NCBI RefSeq assembly: GCF_040907265.1
Contig: NZ_JBFOHP010000002.1
Span: forward strand, 6,200,001 to 6,264,000
DNA: 64,000 nt
Source of the DNA: Streptomyces sclerotialus
GTDB taxonomy: Bacteria; Actinomycetota; Actinomycetes; Streptomycetales; Streptomycetaceae
Direction: 5' to 3'
Shown here: positions 29,387-36,950 of the stretch, one piece after another
How positions within the stretch are numbered: the stretch's first letter is position 1
Layout: each line of letters opens with the position of its first letter
Program-made: the position numbers and the translations under genes
Notes under the pieces: generated by a model
Told to the model about the DNA's origin: nothing
Seen by the model: only the letters and a program-made list of their open reading frames with translations
The model's database searches: none

Positions 29387-30370
29387 TCAGCCGACGGGCG
29401 CGCAGGTCACCATGGCGGTGAAAACAGGGCGGTCGTTCTGTTCCGCGGTCACCGCGACGCGGGGCAGGCCGGCGTAGTCGTGCCGGGCGGCCTCGGCCCG
29501 TATCCAGCACGGGGCGTCCAGCTCGGCGTAGCGGACGAAGGAGCAGTCCATCGCGGCGGCGATCGACGGGGCGGTGCCCATGGTGGCGTACGCGGCCTGC
29601 CGGGCGGCCTCGATCATCAGCATGCCGGGGGCGTGGTCCACGGGGTGGTCGAAGAGCACCGGGTGGGAGGTGTCGACCCGCAGCTGCCAGCGGTTCTCCC
29701 CGGCCGAGGGGGCGAGCACCACGTCCGTGGCCCGGTCCCGGCCGACCAGCGCCGGGTCGACGGCCTCGGGCAGCGGGAGCTGTGTGGCGAGGGCGCGTTC
29801 GAGGTCGGCGTGCGCGCCGCGCAGCCGCCGGTACACCGCGGGGGTGTGGCAGCTGAGGGTGCCCTCGACGCTGCCCAGGTCCCGGCCGTCCCGGAGGATG
29901 CGGAAGACCTGCCGCATCGTGGACAGCCGGCGGCCTCTTCGGACGATGTCGTGGTCGCTGACGTGCAGTTCGAGGTCGGCGGGGGTGCTGTTGAGGGTCA
30001 GCGCCGCGGGCGAGACGGAGTACCGCAGGCGGCCCCAGATCGCCGGATGGCCGAGCGGCACGCCGTGCCCGACGTGGCTGAGCAGGATGGCGCTCTGGCG
30101 GACGGTCTCCGCCAGCATCACCGGGTCGTGCATGCCGTGCGCGGGCCCGTAGAAGGAGTGGGCGCGCGGCCATTGGGCGGTGACGGTCCAGCTGTCCGGG
30201 CCGCTGCTGCGCCAGTCGGTGAGGAAGACCTCGGTGATCGCGCTGCGGTGCACGTACTCCCGGGGCACCGTCGTGGTCAGCCGTCGCAGCGAGGTGAGGC
30301 CGGGGTCCCGGCCGGTCGGTCCCGTACCGCGGTCGGGCGCCGAAGGCGGCACGGTCAGAGCGACGGTCAT
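29387..30370 (-). CDS. AfsA-type gamma-butyrolactone synthase
   Basis: 327 residues with the two AfsA hotdog-like repeats. The first has VPREYVHRSAITEVFLTDW and HDPVMLAETVRQSAILLSH; the second has DHPVDHAPGMLMIEAARQA near residue 245. AfsA/ScbA enzymes join a beta-ketoacyl chain to dihydroxyacetone phosphate, the committed step to gamma-butyrolactone hormones. I chose the ATG at 30370 because GGGAGGG precedes it; the frame is open upstream but unlike the family. A receptor-type operator lies 71-98 bp upstream. The receptor gene, an MDR reductase and a HAD phosphatase follow, which could supply later steps and sensing. Confidence 0.93.
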   Translation of the reverse strand: MTVALTVPPSAPDRGTGPTGRDPGLTSLRRLTTTVPREYVHRSAITEVFLTDWRSSGPDSWTVTAQWPRAHSFYGPAHGMHDPVMLAETVRQSAILLSHVGHGVPLGHPAIWGRLRYSVSPAALTLNSTPADLELHVSDHDIVRRGRRLSTMRQVFRILRDGRDLGSVEGTLSCHTPAVYRRLRGAHADLERALATQLPLPEAVDPALVGRDRATDVVLAPSAGENRWQLRVDTSHPVLFDHPVDHAPGMLMIEAARQAAYATMGTAPSIAAAMDCSFVRYAELDAPCWIRAEAARHDYAGLPRVAVTAEQNDRPVFTAMVTCAPVG

Positions 30371-30440
30371 GGGTTTTCCCTCCCTGGCGGGCGCTGGCCG
30401 CGCCCGTACTCTGCGCCGGTGGACGTGCGTCGACGCGCCC

Positions 30441-30468
30441 AAGATACAAACCGGATGGTTTGTTTTCT
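30441..30468. promoter_or_regulatory. Autoregulatory element (gamma-butyrolactone receptor operator) upstream of the afsA homologue
   Basis: Perfect arms CAAACC and GGTTTG flank GGAT, within the wider AT-rich ARE pattern typical of ArpA/ScbR-type operators. Geometry is ACC-N4-GGT. It lies in the promoter region of the synthase gene. Confidence 0.8.
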
Positions 30469-30617
30469 AGTGCTTCAGAGTGAATCTTTGGGTAGAAGTG
30501 TTACGTGTGACGGAAGGGATACGACTCGATGGTCCTTTCCGGCCGGGTGGAAATCGGCCGGAGTGCATGGCGGGAGGGGTGGGCCGGAGGGCCACCGAGC
30601 GCAGGTGACGGGCGTGA

Positions 30618-31235
30618 TCAGGCGGCTTCGCGCGCCAGGCGGCCGTTGGGGTCCAGGTGGCTCATCGCGCCCGGCGACGCCAGGCCGGGGAGGATGTGCC
30701 GCCACAGCTGGACGATCCGCTCGTGCAGGTCGTCCCGGTTGCTGGCGGCCAGCGAGAAGAGCTGCACGCCCATGTACGCCGAGACGAAGAACTCCGCGGC
30801 CTTCGCGGGATTCACCGCGGGCAGCAGCTCGCCCCGGTCGCGCGCCTCGGTGAACATGCCGGTCGCGATGGTGATCCAGTCCTGGTACGGCACCAACGGC
30901 TCGGAGTTGAAGGTGGTCTCGATGGCGATCCGGGTGCCGGCCTGCAGGACCGGATCGGTGCGCAGCGCCTCGGCGACCCGGTGGCTGAAGTCGATGGCGT
31001 CCTGCACCCGCGACTCGCTCGGCTGCGGGACCAGCATCTCGGTCTGCTCCGCGATCACCGCGCGGGCCAGTGCGTCCTTCGACGGGAAGTGGAAGTACAG
31101 CGCGCCCTTGGTGACCTTGGCCCGCTGGATGATCTCCGCGATGGTGGCCGCCTCGTACCCGCGCTCGCCGATGACCTCGGCCGCCGCCACGAGGACGGCC
31201 TGTCGAGTGCGCACTGCCCGTTCCTGTTTGGCCAC
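30618..31235 (-). CDS. Gamma-butyrolactone receptor-like TetR repressor (ArpA/ScbR family), first copy
   Basis: 205 residues from the GTG at 31235, which has GGAGGA at ideal spacing. The DNA-binding domain includes TIAEIIQRAKVTKGALYFHFPSK-type sequence (about residues 31-53), the near-invariant KGALYFHF turn of these receptors. The ligand domain has a tryptophan at residue 120 (PYQDW), matching the essential Trp119 of ArpA, and AAEFFVSAYMGVQLFS. Predicted to repress its own promoter and the synthase until the hormone binds. Its promoter (31294-31323) overlaps an operator, supporting autoregulation. It lies downstream of, and points toward, the synthase gene. Confidence 0.9.
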   Translation of the reverse strand: MAKQERAVRTRQAVLVAAAEVIGERGYEAATIAEIIQRAKVTKGALYFHFPSKDALARAVIAEQTEMLVPQPSESRVQDAIDFSHRVAEALRTDPVLQAGTRIAIETTFNSEPLVPYQDWITIATGMFTEARDRGELLPAVNPAKAAEFFVSAYMGVQLFSLAASNRDDLHERIVQLWRHILPGLASPGAMSHLDPNGRLAREAA

Positions 31236-31293
31236 CGGCCGTCCTCCGCGTGTTCGCTCCTGACTGGGGTCCGCCTTCGGCGGATCTGGCCGA

Positions 31294-31323
31294 ATTCTAT
31301 TGACGGCGCAAACAATAATCCAA
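31294..31323 (-). promoter_or_regulatory. Promoter of the first receptor gene
   Basis: On the minus strand a -35 TTGGAT (31318-31323) and a -10 TAGAAT (31294-31299) are separated by 18 bp. The -35 lies inside the operator at 31311-31340, so receptor binding would block polymerase. Confidence 0.6.
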
Positions 31324-31340
31324 CCAGACGGTATTGATCT
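31311..31340. promoter_or_regulatory. Autoregulatory element between receptor and MDR reductase genes
   Basis: The core CCAACC-AGAC-GGTATTG follows the same ACC-N4-GGT geometry as the other two operators of the island, though the outer arms are less symmetrical. Positioned to control both divergent genes. Confidence 0.65.
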
Positions 31341-31471
31341 GTCGTGGAGATTTGGGAAAGCTTCGTTCCGGTCGTACCGGTCACCCTCGGTCGGCCGTCG
31401 AGCCCCGACGCGGCGCGTGCGTACGGGACTTGTGCACCCCGGCAGCCCCCTACCCCCAGGAGCCTCCCCCC

Positions 31472-32494
31472 ATGGCCGCGCCCGTCCACCCCGCAACCCA
31501 CCGCGAGGTCCGCCTCGCCGCCCGCGCCGACGGCGCCCTCGCCCCGGACCACTTCACGGTGGCCGACGCGCCGCTCCCGGTGCCGGTCCCGGGCACGGTA
31601 CTGGTACGTAACCGGGTCATGGCCGTCACCGCGGTGATGCGCACGATGATGGGCTCGGCCGACCTGCCCATTCCGTCGTTCGTGCCCGGCCGGGCGCTGT
31701 GGGGCGCGGCGATCGGCGAGGTCGTCGAGGCGCCCGGCGGCGGCTTCGCGCCCGGCGACCTCGTCCGGCACGACTACGGCTGGCGGGAGTACGCCCTGGT
31801 GGACGCCGCGCGGGCGCGCCGGATCGACCCCGAGGCGCTGCCCGACCCGGCGGCCCACCTCTCGCAGGGCGCCACCGCCTGGGGCGCCCTCGTGCACGTC
31901 GCGCAGGTCCGCCCCGGTGACACCGTGTTCATCACGGGTGCCGCCGGCGGCGTCGGCAGCATCGCGGGCCAGATAGCCCGGCGCCTGGGGGCGCGCCGGG
32001 TCATCGGCTCCACCGGCTCCGCGCACAAGGCCGAGTACCTGGTGAAGGAGCTGGGCTACGACGAGGTGGTGCTCCGCGGCGCCGGGCCGGTCGGTGAGCA
32101 GCTGCGCCGCGCGGCGCCCAACGGCATCGACGTACTGCTGGACACCGTGGCCGGTGAGCAGCTGGCGGCGGCGCTCGAATCGGCCCGTACCGGGGCCAGG
32201 TTCGCGCTCGTGGGCGCGCTGTCGGCGCAGCTGGGGGAGGGCGGCGACGGGCTGACGGCGCCGGTCGAGCTGGACGCCGGCCTGGTGGTCTCCCGGCGGG
32301 TCTCGCTGCGCGGCTTCTCGGTACGCGACCATCCGGCGCTGGTGCAGGAGTGGACCGAGGAGTTCGGGCGCGGCCTGCGCGACGGCACGCTGATCTTCGC
32401 GCACAGCCGGCTGCGCGGCCTGGACCAGGCCCCGGAGGCGCTGCGTGAACTCGTCCAGGGCCGCCATACCGGAGCGGTGCTGGTCGAACTGTGA
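31472..32494 (+). CDS. MDR family NADPH-dependent enone/quinone reductase
   Basis: 340 residues, a zinc-free medium-chain reductase of the leukotriene B4 dehydrogenase/prostaglandin reductase type. The NADPH-binding segment VFITGAAGGVGSIAGQIARRLGA (trimmed core GAAGGVGSIAGQIA, about residues 152-165) and the substrate domain entry ALVHVAQVRPGDTV are present; no zinc cysteines are seen. RBS AGGAG precedes the ATG. These enzymes reduce alpha,beta-unsaturated carbonyls. Divergent from a butyrolactone receptor and sharing its operator, it is a candidate for reducing the butenolide intermediate made after AfsA. That role is inference; stress-type quinone reduction is the alternative. Confidence 0.82.
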   Translation: MAAPVHPATHREVRLAARADGALAPDHFTVADAPLPVPVPGTVLVRNRVMAVTAVMRTMMGSADLPIPSFVPGRALWGAAIGEVVEAPGGGFAPGDLVRHDYGWREYALVDAARARRIDPEALPDPAAHLSQGATAWGALVHVAQVRPGDTVFITGAAGGVGSIAGQIARRLGARRVIGSTGSAHKAEYLVKELGYDEVVLRGAGPVGEQLRRAAPNGIDVLLDTVAGEQLAAALESARTGARFALVGALSAQLGEGGDGLTAPVELDAGLVVSRRVSLRGFSVRDHPALVQEWTEEFGRGLRDGTLIFAHSRLRGLDQAPEALRELVQGRHTGAVLVEL

Positions 32495-32501
32495 ACTCCG
32501 T

Positions 32502-32525
32502 GCGGCCCGCCGGGGGGCGGGCCGC
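32502..32525. terminator. Hairpin terminator after the MDR reductase gene
   Basis: Perfect 10-bp arms GCGGCCCGCC and GGCGGGCCGC with a GGGG loop, just after the stop codon, in the convergent gap. Confidence 0.65.
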
Positions 32526-32571
32526 GCGGCAGCCGGCGGGGCCCGCCCTGACAGGGTTCCCGCCCGCACCC

Positions 32572-32608
32572 GGACGCGGCGGCCGTCGGCCCGACGACCG
32601 CCGCGTCC
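32572..32608. terminator. Long hairpin between convergent genes
   Basis: Two 18-nt arms (32572-32589 and 32591-32608) pair at 17 of 18 positions around one base. A probable bidirectional terminator or cruciform between the MDR reductase gene and the second receptor gene. Confidence 0.65.
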
Positions 32609-32675
32609 GTAAGCGGACGGCCGGCAGCGGGTGCCGGGGGAGTACGCGGGTGCCGCGGCTCGCCGCGGCGCCGCC

Positions 32676-33386
32676 TCAGCGCGGCGGCATACGGCGCGCG
32701 GCGAAGCCGGCGGTGTCGCGCACCCCGGCGCCGCGCAGGGCGGGCTGCGGTACGGCGGCGGCCCGCGGTCCGCCCGGGGCGCTGGCACGTAATGCGCGCC
32801 CGGCGGGCACCGCGCGGGAGGCCGGCACCAGCTGCCGCCACAGGTCCGTCACCGCCTCCCGGCTCCACCACGTCCGGTCCGCGTGGCCGAGCTCCAGCAG
32901 TCCCACCAGCATCGTGGTCAGCGCCCGCGCGAGGCGCTGCGGGTCGGTCTCCGGGGGCAGCCGCGCCGCGGAGCGGTCGGCAGCGGCCTTCTCCAGGAAG
33001 AGCGCGCACCACCGGCGATGCAGCAGGGCGCCGCTGGGCTCGGGGTCGGTCTCCGGACGTATCTGGAGCCCGGCCCGGACGACGACGTCCCGGTCCACCC
33101 GCTCCAGCAGGGCCACGGCGAACTCCCGGGACGCGCTCAGCACCGGGTCGGGGGTGCGCAGCAGCTGCTCCTCCAGCTCCCGCAGCGCGCCGAGCGCCTC
33201 GTCCCGTACGGCGAGGGTCAGCTCTTCCTTGGACTCGAAATGGAAGTAGAGGGCGCCTTTGCTGAGTCTTGCGCGCCGGCTGATGTCGACCATGCCGGAC
33301 GCGGAGACGCCCTTGTCGATGAAGCTCTGGGCGGCCGAGCGGATGAGCGCCTGGCGGCTCTGGATCGCGCGGTGCTGCGTGGGCAC
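32676..33386 (-). CDS. Gamma-butyrolactone receptor-like TetR regulator, second copy (TTA codon)
   Basis: 236 residues from the GTG at 33386 (AGGA upstream). The HTH region carries VDISRRARLSKGALYFHFES, the receptor-type signature. The ligand domain keeps a tryptophan (residue 126, LHRRWCALF) and LVGLLELGHADRTWW. The C-terminal tail (about 40 residues, Ala/Pro/Arg-rich) is longer than in classic receptors. Codon 199 is TTA (minus-strand bases 32792-32790), the rare leucine codon read by the bldA tRNA. Its promoter encloses a receptor operator. Such second copies often act as pseudo-receptors that bind antibiotics rather than hormone; which kind this is cannot be read. Confidence 0.87.
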   Translation of the reverse strand: MPTQHRAIQSRQALIRSAAQSFIDKGVSASGMVDISRRARLSKGALYFHFESKEELTLAVRDEALGALRELEEQLLRTPDPVLSASREFAVALLERVDRDVVVRAGLQIRPETDPEPSGALLHRRWCALFLEKAAADRSAARLPPETDPQRLARALTTMLVGLLELGHADRTWWSREAVTDLWRQLVPASRAVPAGRALRASAPGGPRAAAVPQPALRGAGVRDTAGFAARRMPPR

Positions 33387-33481
33387 TGTGTCCGTCCTGT
33401 CTCTCGTCCGGCTCAGGTGGTGGCGGAGCCGGTGGTCCGGCGGCCGCTGGGGCCGACGGCTGGGTGGTTCGATGGTCAAAG

Positions 33482-33516
33482 ACTATAGAGAAAACCAACC
33501 ATGCGGTTTCAACTTT
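33482..33516 (-). promoter_or_regulatory. Promoter of the second receptor gene with embedded autoregulatory element
   Basis: On the minus strand a -35 TTGAAA (33507-33512) and a -10 TATAGT (33482-33487) lie 19 bp apart. The operator core AACCAACC-ATGC-GGTTTCAAC (33493-33513) fills the spacer and has the ACC-N4-GGT geometry seen at 30441 and 31311. Confidence 0.7.
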
Positions 33517-33687
33517 GCAACGGCTTGGCGTGATCCGGTGCCGTAACCGGCCGCGCCCCGGAAGAACCGTTGGCCGAAGCCGCACCCCTGTGATCCATGA
33601 CCTGTGACGCACGTGACAGTGGCTCGTCCCGGGCGTCCCAGGCGTTGCGGCCGTGTACGGGTTGTGTGTGAGGTGTGGCTCAGCGCA

Positions 33688-33716
33688 TTGACAAACAGCG
33701 CAGGCGGTTTTTAAAT
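33688..33716 (+). promoter_or_regulatory. Strong sigma-HrdB-type promoter facing the HAD gene
   Basis: A consensus -35 TTGACA (33688-33693) and a -10 TTAAAT (33711-33716) with a 17-bp spacer. The transcript would have a leader of about 190 nt before the ATG at 33909. The spacer holds a loose AAACAGC/GCGGTTT inverted repeat, weaker than the three operators. Within the 522-bp gap 33387-33908 I see no other gene. Confidence 0.6.
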
Positions 33717-33908
33717 CTGCAAAGGCGAGCAACGGGACGCGTTGCCTCCATGAAACCCCGTTAGGACGCTTCCCCGCCAGGCCCCCGCGGCGTTGCGCAC
33801 CGACGGAACCGTTCCACTCTTCACACATGCCATCGTTTTCAACCCGCATGGCCGGTGGGAGTCCTGGACCCCGGCCGGCCCGTCAACGCATCGGAAAGGT
33901 ATCGAGCA

Positions 33909-34673
33909 ATGCGCGATTCAGCGGACGTCGGCGAAGGTCTCGGGGGGGCGCAGCGCGGCGCCGGCACGGTCCCGATCCGGGCTGTCGTTTTCGACCTGGA
34001 CGGCACCCTCGCCGACACGCTGCCCGCCATCGGCCGGCTGCTGTCCAAGGTGGTCGCGGAGCAGGGCCGCCGGGTGACGCCCCGGCAGGCCGCCGCCGCG
34101 GTCGGCAAGCCCGCCCCCGCCGCGTTCGGCCAGCTGCTCGGCCGTCCCGAGACGGACGAGGCGGTGCTCACCGCGATGGGTCGCTATCGCGAACTGTTCG
34201 CCCATGAAGTGCTCCGCGAGGGGCCGCGCCTGCTGTTCCCCGGCGTCTCCTCGGGCCTGTCGGCGCTGCGCGCGCACGGCATAGAACTGGCCGTCGCCAC
34301 GTCCAAGGTCTCGCGCAGCGCCGAGGCGCTGCTGGACGTGATGGGCATCCGCGACCTGGTCGGCCCGGTCATCTGCCACGACATGGTGCGGCGCGGCAAG
34401 CCGCACCCGGAGATGGCGCTGCGCGCCGTCGCGCAGCTCGGTGTCTCGCCGCGCGAGAGCGCGTACGTGGGGGACACCGTCGGCGACATGCGCATGGCCG
34501 TGACCGCCCATATGGCCCCGATCGCCGTCACCTACGGCGTGGGCCGCTTCGGGGAGCTGGCCGCGGTGGCCGGTACCCGGATGTGCAGCTCCTTCCGTGA
34601 CGTGGTCGCCGCGGTGGCCGCCTCCCGCCCCCGCCCGGTCGAGATGGCCGCGGGCTACCCCCGGATGCGCTGA
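33909..34673 (+). CDS. HAD superfamily phosphatase (phosphoglycolate phosphatase-like)
   Basis: 254 residues from the ATG at 33909, preceded by GGAAAGG; the longer frame from 33855 lacks support. Motif I is FDLDGTLADTLP (about residues 25-36). Motif III/IV is seen as RRGKPHPEMALRAV and YVGDTVGDMRMAVTA. A helical cap domain lies between. It dephosphorylates a small phosphorylated metabolite. In the butyrolactone island it could remove the phosphate left by the dihydroxyacetone phosphate moiety, a step known to be needed in A-factor biosynthesis. Generic phosphoglycolate or nucleotide phosphatase activity is the alternative. Confidence 0.85.
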   Translation: MRDSADVGEGLGGAQRGAGTVPIRAVVFDLDGTLADTLPAIGRLLSKVVAEQGRRVTPRQAAAAVGKPAPAAFGQLLGRPETDEAVLTAMGRYRELFAHEVLREGPRLLFPGVSSGLSALRAHGIELAVATSKVSRSAEALLDVMGIRDLVGPVICHDMVRRGKPHPEMALRAVAQLGVSPRESAYVGDTVGDMRMAVTAHMAPIAVTYGVGRFGELAAVAGTRMCSSFRDVVAAVAASRPRPVEMAAGYPRMR

Positions 34674-35047
34674 CGCGCGCCTCGCACGGAGCGCGCTCCT
34701 CGGTACCGCGCTCCCGCCGCCGGACGGGATGCCTGTCCCGCTCCGCCGGTGTCCCTCGCCCCGCTGCCGTACCGGCGCCCAGGAGGCACCCGCTGCGGTC
34801 CCGCGCGACCGGAAGACGCGGCCCGTAGACCGCCCGTACGCCGTCCGGGGCGCCCGACGCCCGCCACGACGACTGCTCCGCACGACGTGCCCCATGGCGG
34901 GACGCGCCGCCACCCGCGGCCGTTCCCCCGCCCCGAGGCACGCCGGACCCCCCATGCGGAAGCCGGCCCGCCGGCCCCGCACCGCGTCCTGCCCCACAGA
35001 GTCCTGCAGAGTCACAGAACACCCGCGTCCTACAGAGCCCCCGCGTC
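34674..35047. other. Intergenic stretch without a gene
   Basis: A 374-bp convergent gap between the HAD gene and the streptogramin lyase gene. No open frame looks coding. The right end carries CAGAGTC-type short repeats running into the 18-bp tandem repeat at 35022-35057. A modest CGGGA/TCCCG hairpin lies near 34730. Confidence 0.5.
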
Positions 35048-35057
35048 CTACAGAGCC
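35022..35057. repeat. Perfect 18-bp tandem duplication over the stop codon of the Vgb homologue
   Basis: CCCGCGTCCTACAGAGCC occurs at 35022-35039 and again at 35040-35057. Each copy carries a TAG in the lyase reading direction, so duplication created a second in-frame stop 18 bp downstream. Confidence 0.8.
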
Positions 35058-35950
35058 ACCCGCGCGACCGACCCCGTTTCCAGCGCCACCCAGAGAGCGC
35101 CGTCGGGACCCACGGTGATGCCGTGCGGTTCGGAGGACGGCGACGGCAGCGCGTACTCGGTGATCTCGGTGATCCCGCCGTTCGCGGTGAGGTGACCGAC
35201 GCGGTTCGCCCGCCATTCGGTGAACCAGCACTCCCCGGCGGAGGCCGCGACCACGGCGTGCGGTCCGGCCGTGCGATCGGGGAGCGGGAACTCCTCGATC
35301 CGGCCGTCCACCGAGATCCTGCCGATCTGTCCCGCCCCGATCTCGACGAACCACAGGGCGGTGCCGTCACCGGCGATGCCCACCGGCGCGGCGCCGGGAG
35401 TCGGCAGCGGGTACAGGGTGACGTCGCCGTCCACGGTGCTGCGGCCGATCGCGTTCGCCTGGTTGAGCGTGAACCAGAGGGCCCCGTCCGGGCCCGCGGT
35501 GATCGCCGAAGGGCAGCCGCCCTCGGTGGGCAGGGGGAATTCGGTGATCTCGCCGTCGCCGGTGACGCGGCCGATGCGGTCGGCCTGGAGCTGCGTGAAC
35601 CACACCGCGCCGTCCGGGCCGGCGGTGATGCCGTAGGGGCCGCTGTCCGGTGTCGGCGTGGGGTAGGCCGTCCGTTCGCCGTCGACCGTGATCCGGCCGA
35701 TCCGGTGGTCCTGGAACCGGCTGAACCACAGGGCCCCGTCGGGTCCCGGCGTGATGACCGTGGGGCCGCACGTGGACGGGTCCAGGGGGAATTCCCGGAG
35801 TTCGCCGTCGCGGCCGAGGCGCGCGATGCGGCCGCTGTGGACGAGGGTGAGCCACAGGGCGCCGTCGGGGCCCGCCGCGATGCCGTAAGGGCCGGCCTTC
35901 TCGTCCGCCACGGGGAACTCGGTGACGGCCGGGGTCTGGGAACGCTGCAC
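35048..35950 (-). CDS. vgb: Virginiamycin B (streptogramin B) lyase homologue
   Basis: 300 residues from the GTG at 35950 (GAGGAG five bases upstream), the length of known Vgb proteins (299). It is a beta-propeller built of repeats of the type GPYGIAAGPDGALWLT. The residues that catalyse ring opening in Vgb (His228, Glu268, His270) have counterparts at His231 (GPHAV), Glu274 and His276 (EPHGI), with the E-x-H spacing kept. The enzyme linearises type B streptogramins by cleaving the ester bond without water. It lies at the edge of the butyrolactone island. Similar propellers with other roles exist, so resistance is a prediction. Confidence 0.85.
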   Translation of the reverse strand: MQRSQTPAVTEFPVADEKAGPYGIAAGPDGALWLTLVHSGRIARLGRDGELREFPLDPSTCGPTVITPGPDGALWFSRFQDHRIGRITVDGERTAYPTPTPDSGPYGITAGPDGAVWFTQLQADRIGRVTGDGEITEFPLPTEGGCPSAITAGPDGALWFTLNQANAIGRSTVDGDVTLYPLPTPGAAPVGIAGDGTALWFVEIGAGQIGRISVDGRIEEFPLPDRTAGPHAVVAASAGECWFTEWRANRVGHLTANGGITEITEYALPSPSSEPHGITVGPDGALWVALETGSVARVAL

Positions 35951-36027
35951 GGCAACTCCTCGGGGACGTAGGGCGTTCGGGATGGGCCGCGTCACATCGC
36001 GCGGCGGGAAACGTCATGCGGAAACCG

Positions 36028-36072
36028 TCATCGGTGGGAAGCGCCATCGGTGGGAAGGCCATCGGCGGGAGG
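36028..36072. repeat. Three short degenerate tandem repeats upstream of the Vgb homologue
   Basis: Units of about 15 bp with the core CATCGGTGGGAAG start at 36028, 36044 and 36059, between the paaX stop and the lyase start. Confidence 0.55.
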
Positions 36073-36080
36073 TGCTGTGC

Positions 36081-36941
36081 TCACCGGGCGCCCGGCGTGC
36101 TCCGTTCGCCCAGTACCTCGCTGACGAACTCCGCGCCCGCCGCGTGCAGTCTCCGGTGCAGACGGCCGAAGACCGTCGCACCACGGCCACCAGGCCAGTC
36201 GTCCGGCAGCAGGGTGGCGGGCAGGCCCGGATCGGCGTACGGCAGCAGCCGCCAGGCGTCCAGGGCCATCAGGTAGTCGCGGTACGCCGTCCTGGGCTCC
36301 GTATTGCGCCGGCGGCTCCAGCGTCCGAGCACCGGCTCCTGCGCGTCGAGGAACGCACGGTGCCGGGCGGCGAGCGCGGGCAGGTCCCACCAGCGCGCCA
36401 CCGCCTCCGCCGTCGGCGCGAACCCGGCGTGCGCGCCGGTGAAGAGGTCGACGTACGGATCGAGTTGCAGGCGCCGCAGGACGTGCCGGGTCTCCTCGTA
36501 GAGGTGCCCCGGGGCGATCCACACGCCGGGCGCCGCGGTGCCGAAGCCGAGCCGGGCCAGCCGGGAGCGCAGCAGGTGCCGCTTGTGCCGCTCCTCCTCG
36601 GGGACGGAGAACACCGCGAGCACCCAGCCGTCGCCCGCGCGGGGCGTCGGCCGTCCGTAGATCCGCCGGTCACCGTCGGCCAGCAGCTCACGCGCGTCCG
36701 CCGACAGCGCGTACCCCGCCGCGCCCGCCGCTGTGCGCGCGGGCACCAGCAGCCCGCGGCGCTTCAGCCGGGACACGGCCGAGCGCACCGACGGCGGGTC
36801 CACGCCCACCTCGCCCAGCAGCGTGATGAGCGCGGCCACCGGCACCGGACCCAGCGGCTCGCCCTTCGCGTCGCGTCCGTACGCGCCGTAGAAACTGACG
36901 ATCAGGGACCGTGGGGTGCGCTGCGGCTGCGGATCACTCAC
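36081..36941 (-). CDS. PaaX family transcriptional regulator
   Basis: 286 residues. The N-terminal winged helix (SLIVSFYGAYGR, then VAALITLLGEVGVDPPSVRSA-type sequence and VSRLKRRGLLVPAR) and the C-terminal PaaX domain (DGWVLAVFSVPEEERHKRHLLRSRL, then GVWIAPGHL) fit PaaX, the aryl-CoA-responsive repressor of phenylacetate genes. It follows the CoA ligase gene by 9 bp on the same strand, so the two are one operon. It is the likely regulator of the two separated catabolic blocks, whose promoters share a TGAC-N4-GTCA motif (26123-26150 and 38640-38667). The probable ligand is the aryl-CoA product. Confidence 0.9.
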   Translation of the reverse strand: MSDPQPQRTPRSLIVSFYGAYGRDAKGEPLGPVPVAALITLLGEVGVDPPSVRSAVSRLKRRGLLVPARTAAGAAGYALSADARELLADGDRRIYGRPTPRAGDGWVLAVFSVPEEERHKRHLLRSRLARLGFGTAAPGVWIAPGHLYEETRHVLRRLQLDPYVDLFTGAHAGFAPTAEAVARWWDLPALAARHRAFLDAQEPVLGRWSRRRNTEPRTAYRDYLMALDAWRLLPYADPGLPATLLPDDWPGGRGATVFGRLHRRLHAAGAEFVSEVLGERSTPGAR

Positions 36942-36950
36942 GTCGTCACT

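Noticed and set aside
33691..33713. Possible fourth receptor operator in the HAD promoter spacer
   Set aside because: AAACAGC/GCGGTTT is symmetrical at 6 of 7 positions but lacks the ACC-N4-GGT geometry of the other three, so I did not call it an operator.
29387..34673. Antibiotic biosynthetic gene cluster around the butyrolactone genes
   Set aside because: No polyketide synthase, peptide synthetase, terpene or RiPP enzyme is found in the window; neighbours are catabolic.
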